From: JAPLUA01 sp964625855
GTDB taxonomy: Bacteria > Verrucomicrobiota > Verrucomicrobiia > Limisphaerales > UBA8199
Direction: 5' to 3'
Assembly (NCBI GenBank): GCA_964625855.1
Contig: CAZVFC010000017.1
Location: 1-64,000, forward strand
Length of the DNA: 64,000 nucleotides
A model generated the notes under the pieces. The model worked only from the letters and a program-made list of their open reading frames with translations, had not been told where the DNA came from and searched no databases. The position numbers were made by a program, and so were the translations under genes. This document shows positions 43,079-51,400 of the stretch, one piece after another. Within the stretch, counting starts at the first letter, position 1; the number at the start of each line of letters is the position of its first letter.

Positions 43079-43230
43079 GCGGCGAGGAGGTGGTGGAGGG
43101 CCGAGTCGAGGAGGTGCGCCCCGAGCTGCCCACGAATCGCTAACTGCAAAACCAACTCGCGCATCTTGGCCACCGCGTCCGGTTGGTCGCCCAGCAGGTC
43201 GAAGTGTTGGGAGAACGAGGCGCGGGTCAT
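43075..43230 (-). pseudogene. hsdS: Collapsed hsdS: N-terminal start fused to C-terminal end (mini-ORF 1)
   Basis: A 51-codon frame. Residues 1-36 (MTRASFSQHFDLLGDQPDAV, AKMRELVLQLAIRGQL) are the N-terminal opening of a type I specificity subunit. Residues 37-51 (GAHLLDSALHHLLAA) are the C-terminal tail repeat. The roughly 400 codons between, with both target-recognition domains, are gone and the frame is kept. The junction is explained by recombination or deletion ending in the tail repeat. The stop overlaps the start of the AAA+ gene. It cannot confer DNA specificity. Confidence 0.8.
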
Positions 43231-43270
43231 TGGAGGAAGGGTGAAGGATGAAGGATGAAGGATGAAAAGG

Positions 43271-44641
43271 TCAGCGGTGTTTCCGGGCGTGTTGGCGTCG
43301 GCGGGTGCGGGCTTGTTGTGCCATGATAGCTTCGGTGCGGGCGCGATCAGTCACGAGGAATCGCCGCAATTGCTGGACCGACGGCAGCGCGGTGAGGTAA
43401 CGGGAGACGAACAGTGTGTTGCTCATCCCGGCGGTGGCGTATTCGACTTCCGCACGGTCCTTGTCGCTGCACAGAATGATGCCAACAGGCGGGTGGTCGT
43501 CGGGTTCCGCCAGGCAGTCCTTGAAATAGTTCAGGTAGAAGTTCATCTGGCCTGCGTCGCCGTGGTTGAAGGGGCGCACTTTCAGATCGAGCAGCACGTG
43601 GCAGCGCAAGCGCCGGTGGTAGAAGAGGAGGTCCACGTAATCGTGCTTGTTGCCAAGGGTGACGCGGAACTGGCGGGCCTCGAAGCAGAAGCCGGTGCCG
43701 AGTTCGAGGAGGAATTGCTGGAGGTGGTCGAGCAGCGCGGTTTCGAGATCGCTCTCGGTGTATTCGGGCCGCTCGCCCAGGCCGGTGAATTCCAGGACGT
43801 AGGGATCACGGATCAGGTCTTCGATGGTTTGCTGCGGTTCCTGCCGCCGGGCACGTTTGATTACCGCGGCCTTGTTGGTGGACAGCCCGGTGCGCTCGTA
43901 GAGAAGCGAGCCGATTTGCCGCTGGAGCTGGCGCTTGGACCAATTGCCCTGCAAGCATTGGTTTTCGTAGAAGGCGCGCTTGAGAGGATCGTCAAGGCGG
44001 ATGAGCTCCAGGAGGTGGGTCCAGGAAAAATGCAGGACGGCATCGGGAGAAAGAGGCGTTATCACTGGAGATTGGCCAGACACTGTCTGACCAATTCCGT
44101 AACCAGCGGTTGCGGAATCGCCATCCAAACCGGATGTCACCCGGGCGTTCGATTCCGCCAGCGGTGATGACGGAATCCCGTTAACCGAGCCGGCCGGGCG
44201 AGAAATCCTCACCATCGGTGAGGATTTCTTGAGGGTTGGCAGCGCAACGGGCAATGCCGCAACCACCGGTGATTCCGCAAACGGTGGTTGCGAAATCGCA
44301 GCAGACATCACGGGTACCTTGACGGCTCTTGCCAATTCCGCAACCACTGGTTGCGGAATGTTCCGGCCAATCTGTGGATAGACACGGTAGAAGACGGCCA
44401 TCTGTTGGAGCATTCGTTCGCCACATCCGCTGATTTGCTTTCCCCGCAAATCGGCAGCCAATTTGGAATACAAGCGCAGCCCATACCTCGCCCGGTCTTC
44501 GCCGTTCTGCTCGAACTCCACAACATAAGCGCCAATGAGCCAGTTGCGGAGGACAAGGGCTTGGTTGACGACGGCGGCGGCGCGCCCCAGCAACTGCTGG
44601 CTGGCGGCATCAATGGCTTTGACGAGTTGAAGGTATTTCAT
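43271..44641 (-). CDS. DUF1016 (YhcG-type) PD-(D/E)XK nuclease
   Basis: A 456-residue protein of the YhcG family, often found inside type I restriction loci. The N-terminal DUF1016 domain is residues 1-91 (NWLIGAYVVEFEQNGEDRAR; LYSKLAADL). The nuclease domain begins near 205 (FSWTHLLELIRLDDPLKRAF) with the catalytic strand pair NKHDYVDLLFYHR and HVLLDLKVRPF (Asp ... Lys). Between them, residues 92-203 form an over-long linker built from palindromic DNA repeats. The start is four bases after the hsdR fragment's stop. The C terminus is Arg-rich. The nuclease core looks intact. Confidence 0.82.
   Translation of the reverse strand: MKYLQLVKAIDAASQQLLGRAAAVVNQALVLRNWLIGAYVVEFEQNGEDRARYGLRLYSKLAADLRGKQISGCGERMLQQMAVFYRVYPQIGRNIPQPVVAELARAVKVPVMSAAISQPPFAESPVVAALPVALPTLKKSSPMVRISRPAGSVNGIPSSPLAESNARVTSGLDGDSATAGYGIGQTVSGQSPVITPLSPDAVLHFSWTHLLELIRLDDPLKRAFYENQCLQGNWSKRQLQRQIGSLLYERTGLSTNKAAVIKRARRQEPQQTIEDLIRDPYVLEFTGLGERPEYTESDLETALLDHLQQFLLELGTGFCFEARQFRVTLGNKHDYVDLLFYHRRLRCHVLLDLKVRPFNHGDAGQMNFYLNYFKDCLAEPDDHPPVGIILCSDKDRAEVEYATAGMSNTLFVSRYLTALPSVQQLRRFLVTDRARTEAIMAQQARTRRRQHARKHR
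44094..44359. repeat. Three to four palindromes within the DUF1016 gene linker
   Basis: Palindromes related to ATTCCGCAACCA-N-TGGTTGCGGAAT occur at 44335-44359 (perfect, 25 bp), 44257-44293 (12-bp arms, 13-base loop) and 44094-44118 (one mismatch), with a weaker version near 44153-44175. In the gene they are read in different frames (NIPQPVVAEL versus DSATAGYGIG), so the DNA, not the peptide, is what repeats. Confidence 0.75.
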
Positions 44642-44645
44642 GGCG

Positions 44646-45401
44646 TCAGCGTTCGAACTGCTTGTAAATGTTCTTCTCCTCCTCGCTGCCGGCGACAGCC
44701 TGATAGAGCGAAAGGTAAATCTCGTAGGATTTGTCCACCTCGCGGTTGGTGATCTTGGTCATGGCCGCGCCAAACGGTTTGAAATCGTTGGTGCGGGCCT
44801 GGTCCACAAGAATGTTGCGGTCGGCGAGAAACAGGATGCGGTTCTGCCCCTTGGCGATGGCCTCGATAGTGCGATTGATGGCGGTGAGCTGATGGTAGCG
44901 CGGTGTCTTGTTCTCCGGGTTGGGGTAGTAGTCCTGGGCCACCACCGGTTCGATCTCCGGAGAAATGGATCTGCTCGCGCAGTAGCGCCGCCACAGTTCC
45001 TCCGGCGAAGGAAACTGATCCAGCGTGAGTTCCTTCTCGACCGGGCCGGACTTCACTGTGCGGTCATGGAACAGAAAGCCGTCGGCGTTGGAGCTGAACA
45101 CGAACGGGACATCCTTAAGAATGTCGGCATAGCCAAGCGCCTGCTGCATCCCCGCGCCAACAGTGTGGTTGTTGTCCTTGGCTTCAATGAGTGCAAGCGG
45201 AAGGTTCGGCTTGTAGTGGAGCAGGTAATCGGCGCGCTTCCCCTCGCCCCGGCGCTGGGTGCGCCCGGATACCACGACCTTTCCCTTGGTCAGATTAACT
45301 TCCTCCCGTATCTGGCTCTGCAAATCCCATCCCGCTTTCACCAGGGCCGGGGTGATGAACTTGGTGCAGATGTCGCGCTCGCTGAGGGTTTTCTTGTTCA
45401 T
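44646..45401 (-). pseudogene. hsdR: Type I restriction subunit R, truncated and internally deleted
   Basis: A 251-codon N-terminal fragment of HsdR. The nuclease core is present: RADYLLHYKPNLPLALIEAK has the Asp and Glu-x-Lys of PD-(D/E)XK, and VFSSNADGFLFHDRT is typical. At residue 189 AKGQNRI is followed directly by LFLADRNILVDQ. In intact HsdR these flank the Walker A segment (about 30 residues including GTGKT), so that segment is deleted in frame. The frame stops after YKQFER, just before the DEAD-like motif, and the rest (about 550-750 codons) is absent. No hsdM is in the window. It cannot be a translocating restriction enzyme. Confidence 0.8.
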
Positions 45402-46591
45402 GGATCGAGGGCTGCGGGCGGACGACGCTTACGGCGGGTCTCGTCTTTTGAAGGGGCGCGACTGGAAGGGACGAGGCTTGCTGGGCACGCGGTGGGGTGG
45501 CGGGCGGGTGGGTGTCCGTGGCAGGACGCCTGGTGGCTGAACGATGATGTAACACTTGTGCCGCCCATGACGTAAAAGTCGCGCAATGATGCGCCGGAGG
45601 GGGAAATGTTGCACGCAGATTTTAGTGGGCGCGGGGGAGCGGACGGCTGCTTGTCGCGCGGGGTCTAGTGGCCTAATCTCGGCGGCGATGCAAGCCGGAG
45701 ATAGTGGCATGAGCATGGAGCTTCCTGAAACCGCTTGCCGCGGTCTGACCTGCTTCTTCTACGCAAGACCTTGGCAAGCAGGATCTTAGGCAAGACTACC
45801 GCCTCTGCACGCGCGGATCTCCGCTCCCAGTGCTCCGGTGGCGCCCCGGCCTGGCTCCGGTGTCTTGCCGGCGATACCCCGGTGTGTCTCCCATGGGGAG
45901 CGGTCCCCATGGGAGATACACCGGGGACACACTCTACCGACACCAGAGTCGCCCCGTTCTCGAGCCCAAGTTCCAGTACATTGCGCCCCATTTGGGCTTG
46001 AATCATCCACAGAGCCGAACCTCTCGTAAGTCCACGGAATAGCGCACCGCGCTACAGCATTTGTCTCACCTGCCCTTAATGTATATCAGAACAAAGGTTC
46101 TGCACTCGGAACCCCGAACGGAGGGGAAACGCTGAAATGCTGAAAGGCTCGGATTAACAACAAAGGCGCGAAGGCGCGAAGCCGGGTGGATTCTGAAAGA
46201 AGAGTGGGCCTTGTTACCCCTGCGTGAAGGAGGCCCCAAGGAGAGGGCGTTTGCGGAGCATCTGCGGACGCACCTGCGCATTGGGTTGGAGTGCCTGCAC
46301 AGCGAGCCGGAGGGACGAATCTGGTCTTAGACAGCCCGCCCTACCCCATCCTGCTACCGGAAGCGCGACTTCCGGAAACCGGAAGTTCCACTTCCGGCCA
46401 TAAGGGTGACGACTGTTATGAATACGAACCAAATTGCGGCGGACCGTAGTCACCCGGCTGGATGCCAATATCTCCACGGCAAGACCGCCGACGACCTGGC
46501 GAGATTGCTTTGAGAAGCGGAGCCGGCATATCCTCGAGGACGCAGAAATGACTCATCAATTGGATAGCGAACTGAACCCGCGGGGTGCTCT
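45402..46591. other. 1.19-kb region without a supported gene
   Basis: Upstream of the restriction array and of the lyase gene, which diverge, so both promoters lie here. Contents I can name: a 23-bp-arm palindrome (45877-45926, listed separately), a short run of the 8-bp TTTCAGC-type repeat in reverse orientation (46127-46148), and low-complexity GGCGCGAA repeats near 46165. No frame has family motifs. Confidence 0.6.
45877..45926. repeat. Inverted repeat with 23-bp arms and 4-base loop
   Basis: Arms 45877-45899 and 45904-45926 pair with one mismatch around GCGG. Each arm contains the smaller palindrome CCCATGGG. It stands in the non-coding region between the divergent hsdR fragment and the lyase gene. 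Nature unknown; it resembles a REP-like or MITE-like unit. Confidence 0.75.
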
Positions 46592-47848
46592 ATGAAAGTG
46601 CCATTCACCTGCATCATTGCCGTGGCTGTGTACTGCCTGTCCTGCGCCCTGCCGGCGGCGGCGACAGCGGCTGGGGAAGAGAACTGGGCGCAGGCAAAAC
46701 GAACCGATGCCCTGCGCATCTTTCTGCTCGATGCGAACTATCTGCAGGCTGCGCGGCAGCGGCTCCGGGATGGGGACAAGAGCCTGGCTCCCGCGCTGGC
46801 CCAGCTCGAACGGGACGCGCAGGCGGCGCGCGCGGCCGGACCGTTTTCCGTCGTCAACAAGAAGGTCACGCCGCCGAGCGGGGACAAGCATGATTATATG
46901 AGCCAGGCCCCGTACTTCTGGCCGAATCCAGACACCACCAACGGGTTGCCTTACGTGCGGCGGGACGGCGAGCGCAATCCGGAGATCAACCGCATTTCCG
47001 ACCACCGCAGTCTTGACGAAATGGCCGAGGCAGTCGAGACACTTGCGCTGGCCTGCTATTTCACGGGCGATGAAGCCTGTGCCGACCGGGCGGCACAGCT
47101 TTTGCGGGCCTGGTTCTCCGACCCAACGACACGGATGAACCCCAACTTGCAGTACGCGCAAGCGGTCCCGGGTGTTAACACCGGGCGCGGCATTGGCTTG
47201 ATTGAAACCCGGGCCTTGACCCGCGTCGTGGATGCCGTCGGGCTGCTGGCCGGCGCGAAGGCCTGGACGCAGGCCGATCAGCGCCAACTGCAAGACTGGT
47301 TTGCCCAATTCCTGCGCTGGATGCAGGAGAGCAAGCACGGCCGCGACGAGGCGGCTGCCAGGAACAATCACGGGACCTACTACGACGTGCAGGTAGTCTC
47401 GTTCGCACTCTTTCTGGGCAACCCGAAGCTGGCCACCGATGTGGTGCGCGCCGCGCGGGACAAGCGGATCGCCATTCAGATCGAACCGGACGGCCGCCAG
47501 CCGCTGGAATTGGCACGCACCAAGGCCTGGGGCTACAGCGTTGGGAACCTGTCGGGCCTGATGTTGCTGGCAACGCTGGGCGATCGCGTTGGCGTGGACC
47601 TATGGCATTTCCAGACCCGGGACGGGCGCAGCTTGGGCAAGGCACTGGATTACCTTGCGCCCTTCGCTCTGGGACAACAGAAGTGGCCGCACCGGCAAAT
47701 CGGCGGCTGGCCGCCCGAGATCTTATTCCCGCTGTTGCGCCAGGCCGCCCTGAAACTCCCGGACCGCAAGTATCGAGATTGGGCGGACCAGTTGCCAGCG
47801 CTAGCGCCAACCGACCGGAGCAACTTGCTCCGACCCAAGGCCGCGTAG
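46592..47848 (+). CDS. Exported alginate-lyase-family protein (PL5-like)
   Basis: A 418-residue secreted protein with a signal peptide (KVPFTCIIAVAVYCLSCALP-AAA). The alpha/alpha-barrel features of PL5 alginate lyases are visible: DYMSQAPYFWPNPDTTNGLP, GVNTGRGIGLIETRAL and the catalytic box ARNNHGTYYDVQ (Asn-His ... Tyr), with SKHGRDEAAA preceding it. It should cleave mannuronate-rich or related uronans by beta-elimination in the periplasm, though PL5-like proteins in this phylum may have other substrates. It stands alone; no other uronate gene adjoins it. Confidence 0.85.
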   Translation: MKVPFTCIIAVAVYCLSCALPAAATAAGEENWAQAKRTDALRIFLLDANYLQAARQRLRDGDKSLAPALAQLERDAQAARAAGPFSVVNKKVTPPSGDKHDYMSQAPYFWPNPDTTNGLPYVRRDGERNPEINRISDHRSLDEMAEAVETLALACYFTGDEACADRAAQLLRAWFSDPTTRMNPNLQYAQAVPGVNTGRGIGLIETRALTRVVDAVGLLAGAKAWTQADQRQLQDWFAQFLRWMQESKHGRDEAAARNNHGTYYDVQVVSFALFLGNPKLATDVVRAARDKRIAIQIEPDGRQPLELARTKAWGYSVGNLSGLMLLATLGDRVGVDLWHFQTRDGRSLGKALDYLAPFALGQQKWPHRQIGGWPPEILFPLLRQAALKLPDRKYRDWADQLPALAPTDRSNLLRPKAA

Positions 47849-48154
47849 CCGCCTGGAGCGGATGAAGAGACGGACCGGGCACGAAGCCAGCCGGCCGCAA
47901 GGCCCAAGGCCGGCGGTGCGTGAACAGGAGCCCATTCGATCAGGACAGTTCGGTCAAATGAGGCATGACATCATAGACCAGCCTTTCGGCTTCAAGGTCC
48001 AGCAAGGGAGCGATGGGTCGCTCGGTGCGCGGCATCCGGGAGGGTAAAGAGTCAGGCACCGGCCCGAATGGCTGTTTGTGAATGGGACTAAAGGCGTAGT
48101 GATTTCTAATCGCACCGGGGAACCCACGCCGGACTTGTTCCTCTCACACGCACT
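47849..48154. other. 306-bp intergenic region, nothing recognised
   Basis: Between two + strand genes. No coding frame, clear palindrome or promoter could be assigned by eye. Confidence 0.5.
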
Positions 48155-49267
48155 ATGAGCAATACATTTCAGTCCAAATCTATGAGCATTCAACCGCAAC
48201 AACCGGCACAAGACACGATTAACGAAGCAACCCTGCACGCCCTCGTGGGCGGCATTCTCCATGACCTCGGCGGCGCCTTTAGCGTCCCACTGGTCCAGAT
48301 CGGGGAAAGCCTCGGTCTCTATCGGACGCTGAGCGAAAACGGTCCGCTCTCTTCGGGTGACTTGGCCGCGAAGACAGGATTGAAGGAGCGCTATCTCCGA
48401 GAGTGGCTCTCCGCCCAGGCCGCATCGAATTATATCATCTTTGAGCCGATGACCGAAAAGTTCTCGATGACGCCCGAGCAGTCGTTTGTTTTCGCCAACC
48501 AAGGCAGCCCGTTTTATCTCGCCCCGGCCTTCGGAGCGGCGGCGGCGTTTCAGCAGAATATGCCGCAGGTGAAAGACGCTTTCCGCACGGGTGAAGGCGT
48601 CGCGTGGGGCGATCAGACCCAGTGCCTGTCCTGCGCGGTCGCCCGTTTCTTCCGTCCCGGCTACGACAACCATCTGGTGCGGTCATGGTTACCCGCGCTC
48701 AACGGGGTCGTGGAAAAACTCGAGCAAGGGGGCGAGGTCGCCGACGTGGGATGTGGTCACGGCATCTCGACGATGATCATGGCCCAGGCATTCCCAAAAT
48801 CTAAAGTGCATGGCTTTGACTTCCATGAGAAGTCCATCGAAGAAGCCCGCCAGCACGCCAAGGAGCACAAGGTGCCGAACCTCGCCTTCCAGACCCGGGA
48901 AGCGAAGGACCTGCCTGGGAAATACGACCTCATCACGATGTTCGATTGCCTCCACGACATGGGCGATCCGGTCGGCGCTTTGAAACACGTCCGAGCCGCG
49001 CTCAAACCAAACGGTTCGGTCATGATCGTCGAACCCATGGCCGGCGACAGTTTGAAAGACAACCTGAATCCGGTCGGACGAATGTATTACTGCGGATCCA
49101 CGATGGTCTGCGTTCCCACTTCGCTGGCCCAACCCACCGGCGCGGCCTTGGGGGCGCAGGCGGGCGAAAGACGGTTGCGAAAGCTGATCATGGAGGAAGC
49201 GGGCTTTAGTGTTTGCCGTCGGGCGACCGAGACTCCCTTCAATCTGATTCTGGAAGCGCGGCCCTAA
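48155..49267 (+). CDS. SAM-dependent methyltransferase with N-terminal winged helix
   Basis: A 370-residue protein. Residues 20-110 form a dimerisation/winged-helix region as in small-molecule O-methyltransferases (LGLYRTLSENGPLSSGDLAA, KERYLREWLSAQAASNY). The Rossmann methyltransferase domain follows, with motif I EVADVGCGHGISTMIMA near 197-212, the acidic motif II VHGFDFHEKSIEEA, and LITMFDCLHDMGDPV. The substrate is unknown; relatives are often annotated as rRNA or polyketide/isoprenoid methyltransferases without proof. ATG 48155 is used; ATG 48182 is possible since the first nine residues add nothing. Confidence 0.8.
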   Translation: MSNTFQSKSMSIQPQQPAQDTINEATLHALVGGILHDLGGAFSVPLVQIGESLGLYRTLSENGPLSSGDLAAKTGLKERYLREWLSAQAASNYIIFEPMTEKFSMTPEQSFVFANQGSPFYLAPAFGAAAAFQQNMPQVKDAFRTGEGVAWGDQTQCLSCAVARFFRPGYDNHLVRSWLPALNGVVEKLEQGGEVADVGCGHGISTMIMAQAFPKSKVHGFDFHEKSIEEARQHAKEHKVPNLAFQTREAKDLPGKYDLITMFDCLHDMGDPVGALKHVRAALKPNGSVMIVEPMAGDSLKDNLNPVGRMYYCGSTMVCVPTSLAQPTGAALGAQAGERRLRKLIMEEAGFSVCRRATETPFNLILEARP

Positions 49268-49374
49268 TGAGGCCCCGGGCCCACAATGATCTCTAACTTC
49301 GCGTCGGCCGCCAGTTTGGGAAACCACAAGCCCATGGCGAAATGCTGAAAAGCTGAAAGGGGGGATCCCAAAGG

Positions 49375-49596
49375 TCAGATCGCCTGAACAAAGGCTTCCA
49401 CCGTAAGTCCAGCAGAACGAATCAGGCTGCGAAGCGTGCCCTTGCCGATTTCCTTGTGATCGGGAATCGAAAGCGTTGCTATTTCACCTTCCTTTACCAG
49501 AATGATGTGACTGCCTCTCTGGCGGGCGACCTCCCATCCGAGCTTTTCAAAGGCCCGAGCCGCCTTGCGGCCGCTCAATACTGGCAGGGCTGGCAT
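49375..49596 (-). CDS. hicA: HicA-type mRNA interferase toxin
   Basis: A 73-residue dsRBD-like protein. The family core is visible: SGRKAARAFEKLGWEVARQR (helix 1), GSHIILVKEG with the catalytic His, and IPDHKEIGKGTLRSLIRSAG. It should cleave mRNA when free of antitoxin. Its ATG overlaps the hicB stop by one base, so toxin synthesis is coupled to antitoxin. Antitoxin-first order with an overlap is normal for hicBA. Confidence 0.9.
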   Translation of the reverse strand: MPALPVLSGRKAARAFEKLGWEVARQRGSHIILVKEGEIATLSIPDHKEIGKGTLRSLIRSAGLTVEAFVQAI

Positions 49597-49802
49597 CAGA
49601 CCAGAACTTCTACCTGGCGGGTTTCGATGGTGAGGGGTAAACCGCGTTCAGCACGAACCTCGATGCACAGGGCAACCGCTTCCTTGATGTTCTTCAAGGC
49701 TTCGGTCTTGGTCTTGCCCTGGCTGACGCAGCCGGGAATGGCGGGACACTCAGCCACCCAGATTCCGTCTTCGTCGCGGTCCAGTGTTACTGAAAGCTTC
49801 AT
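49596..49802 (-). CDS. hicB: HicB-type antitoxin
   Basis: A 68-residue partial RNase-H-fold antitoxin: DEDGIWVAECPAIPGCVSQG then KTKTEALKNIKEAVALCIE. It is the short HicB form without a C-terminal DNA-binding domain, so autoregulation would need another protein or is absent. It heads the two-gene operon with hicA and lies about 90 bp from the DUF1501 gene. Confidence 0.9.
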   Translation of the reverse strand: MKLSVTLDRDEDGIWVAECPAIPGCVSQGKTKTEALKNIKEAVALCIEVRAERGLPLTIETRQVEVLV

Positions 49803-49896
49803 ATCCCACGTTTAACCGACAGCGGGCCGGTTGGCAAGCCCACAACCCCTTTATGCGGCTGGTGGTTGCCGTGGCGGAGCCTGGAGTCGGCGCTCG

Positions 49897-51393
49897 CTAG
49901 GCCAGCAGCGCATCAATCGGCACGCCCTTGCCGTCTTTGGTTACGTAAAATGGCCGCCCTTCCGTGACATAGTTGGTGTCGGCGGCTATGCCCAGCGCTT
50001 TATAGACGGTCGCATGGACATCCTCCAGGCGGACTGGATTCTCGACCGGCAGCATCGGGTGCCGGTCAGCGCTCCGGCCATAGACAAAACCCTTTTTGAA
50101 TCCTCCGCCGAAGAACGCCAGGCAGTTGCCGCTGCTGAAATGGCCGTGGAAGCCATACATCTTCTCGCTTTCGATCACGAGTTTGTCGCCGGTGTGCCGT
50201 TCCGCGAAACCATCCGGCTCCTTGCCGGCGGCTGGCTCGGAGGCGATGGTGCGCCCGAACTCGGTGGAAATCATCACCAGCGTGCGGTCCAACAGGCCGC
50301 GCTGGTCCAGGTCTCTGATCAGTTGCGCGATCGGCCGGTCCACCTGCCGCTTCATCTCGATCATGCGCGTGCGGCCGTTCTCGTGCATATCCCAGCCTTT
50401 GAAGGGGCCATACTGATACTCGACCTGGATGTAGCGCGCCCCGGCCTCGATCAGCCGCCGCGCCAGCAATAGGCCCTGGCCAAAGCGATTTCCGTAGTAA
50501 TAGGTCTTGTCGAGCAGTTCTTCGGCGCCAACCTCGGGTTCATACGCTTTGACTGTGTCGGGTTTCTCCTCCTTCAAGTAGTCAAACGCCTTCTTCACTG
50601 GCGAATCCATCATCGCCCGCGCGTCTTCCATCACTTTCATGTAGTCCTTGACCTTGTTCGCCTGCTGCAGTTCCGGTTCGGCTAAACCAGTGATCGCGCG
50701 CAAATACGCCTGGCGGCGGTCCAGCCGGTCCATCTTCATTCCGCTCACCGCATTGAGCGTGGACAGCCCCTTCGCCGGGTCAGGGATCATGAACGGCGCG
50801 TAATTCACGCCGTAAAAGCCGGGGCCGAGGTATTCGCTGATGAAGAGCTTCTCCTCGTCGCTGGTGTCTATGTCGCGCCCGATATAGATGTAGGCAGGCA
50901 CCTGCGGATTGCGGCGCCCGAGCGTGCGCGCGACCGCCGCGCCCAGGCTTGGGGTCTTGACGCCGGTCGGAAACAAATACCCGGTCATCAGGTAATACTG
51001 CGCCTTGAGATGAATCGCGCCGAACTTGGTCTCGTTGGTCAGGCTCCGAAGAATCATGCCGCGGTCCATGACCGAGGCAATGTTGTCCAGCCCTTTGCCT
51101 AGGAAGATGCCGTCTGCCGCGGTGGGAATCGGTTCGCAGGTGCCCAGCAACTCACTTCCCTTCATGCCAGCCTGAAAGGGCGTGTATTCCTTGGGGTCCC
51201 AGGTATCGGTCTGCGCCATCCCGCCCGGCAGCCAGATATGAATCATAGCGTCGGCTTTGGGGACGAGACGGGCGGCAGCGTTGATCGGCGCTCCGGCGGG
51301 CGCTCCACCGAATGCGTAACGCGAGAGCCCCGCGCCAGCCGCCGCCGCCAGGCTGGTGCGGATGAACTCACGACGTGTAACGATGGGTTTCAT
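49897..51393 (-). CDS. DUF1501 protein with Tat-type leader (second copy)
   Basis: A 498-residue DUF1501 protein, partner of the DUF1549/DUF1553 gene just upstream (7-bp gap). The leader MKPIVTRREFIRTSLAAAAG is twin-arginine-like. Signatures are MIHIWLPGGMAQTDTWDPKE, DMHENGRTRMIEMKRQVDRP and LVMISTEFGRT; the C-terminal GRPFYVTKDGKGVPIDALLA is typical. An in-frame upstream ATG exists, but 51393 gives the proper leader. It is a diverged paralogue of the gene at 37245. Reaction unknown. Confidence 0.9.
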   Translation of the reverse strand: MKPIVTRREFIRTSLAAAAGAGLSRYAFGGAPAGAPINAAARLVPKADAMIHIWLPGGMAQTDTWDPKEYTPFQAGMKGSELLGTCEPIPTAADGIFLGKGLDNIASVMDRGMILRSLTNETKFGAIHLKAQYYLMTGYLFPTGVKTPSLGAAVARTLGRRNPQVPAYIYIGRDIDTSDEEKLFISEYLGPGFYGVNYAPFMIPDPAKGLSTLNAVSGMKMDRLDRRQAYLRAITGLAEPELQQANKVKDYMKVMEDARAMMDSPVKKAFDYLKEEKPDTVKAYEPEVGAEELLDKTYYYGNRFGQGLLLARRLIEAGARYIQVEYQYGPFKGWDMHENGRTRMIEMKRQVDRPIAQLIRDLDQRGLLDRTLVMISTEFGRTIASEPAAGKEPDGFAERHTGDKLVIESEKMYGFHGHFSSGNCLAFFGGGFKKGFVYGRSADRHPMLPVENPVRLEDVHATVYKALGIAADTNYVTEGRPFYVTKDGKGVPIDALLA

Positions 51394-51400
51394 GGCTCGC

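Noticed and set aside
46186..46330. + strand frame reading GWILKEEWALLPLREGGPKE ... RIWS
   Set aside because: Looks protein-like but has no start codon in a sensible place, follows low-complexity GGCGCGAA repeats and matches no family I know. Possibly a scrap, not supportable as a gene.
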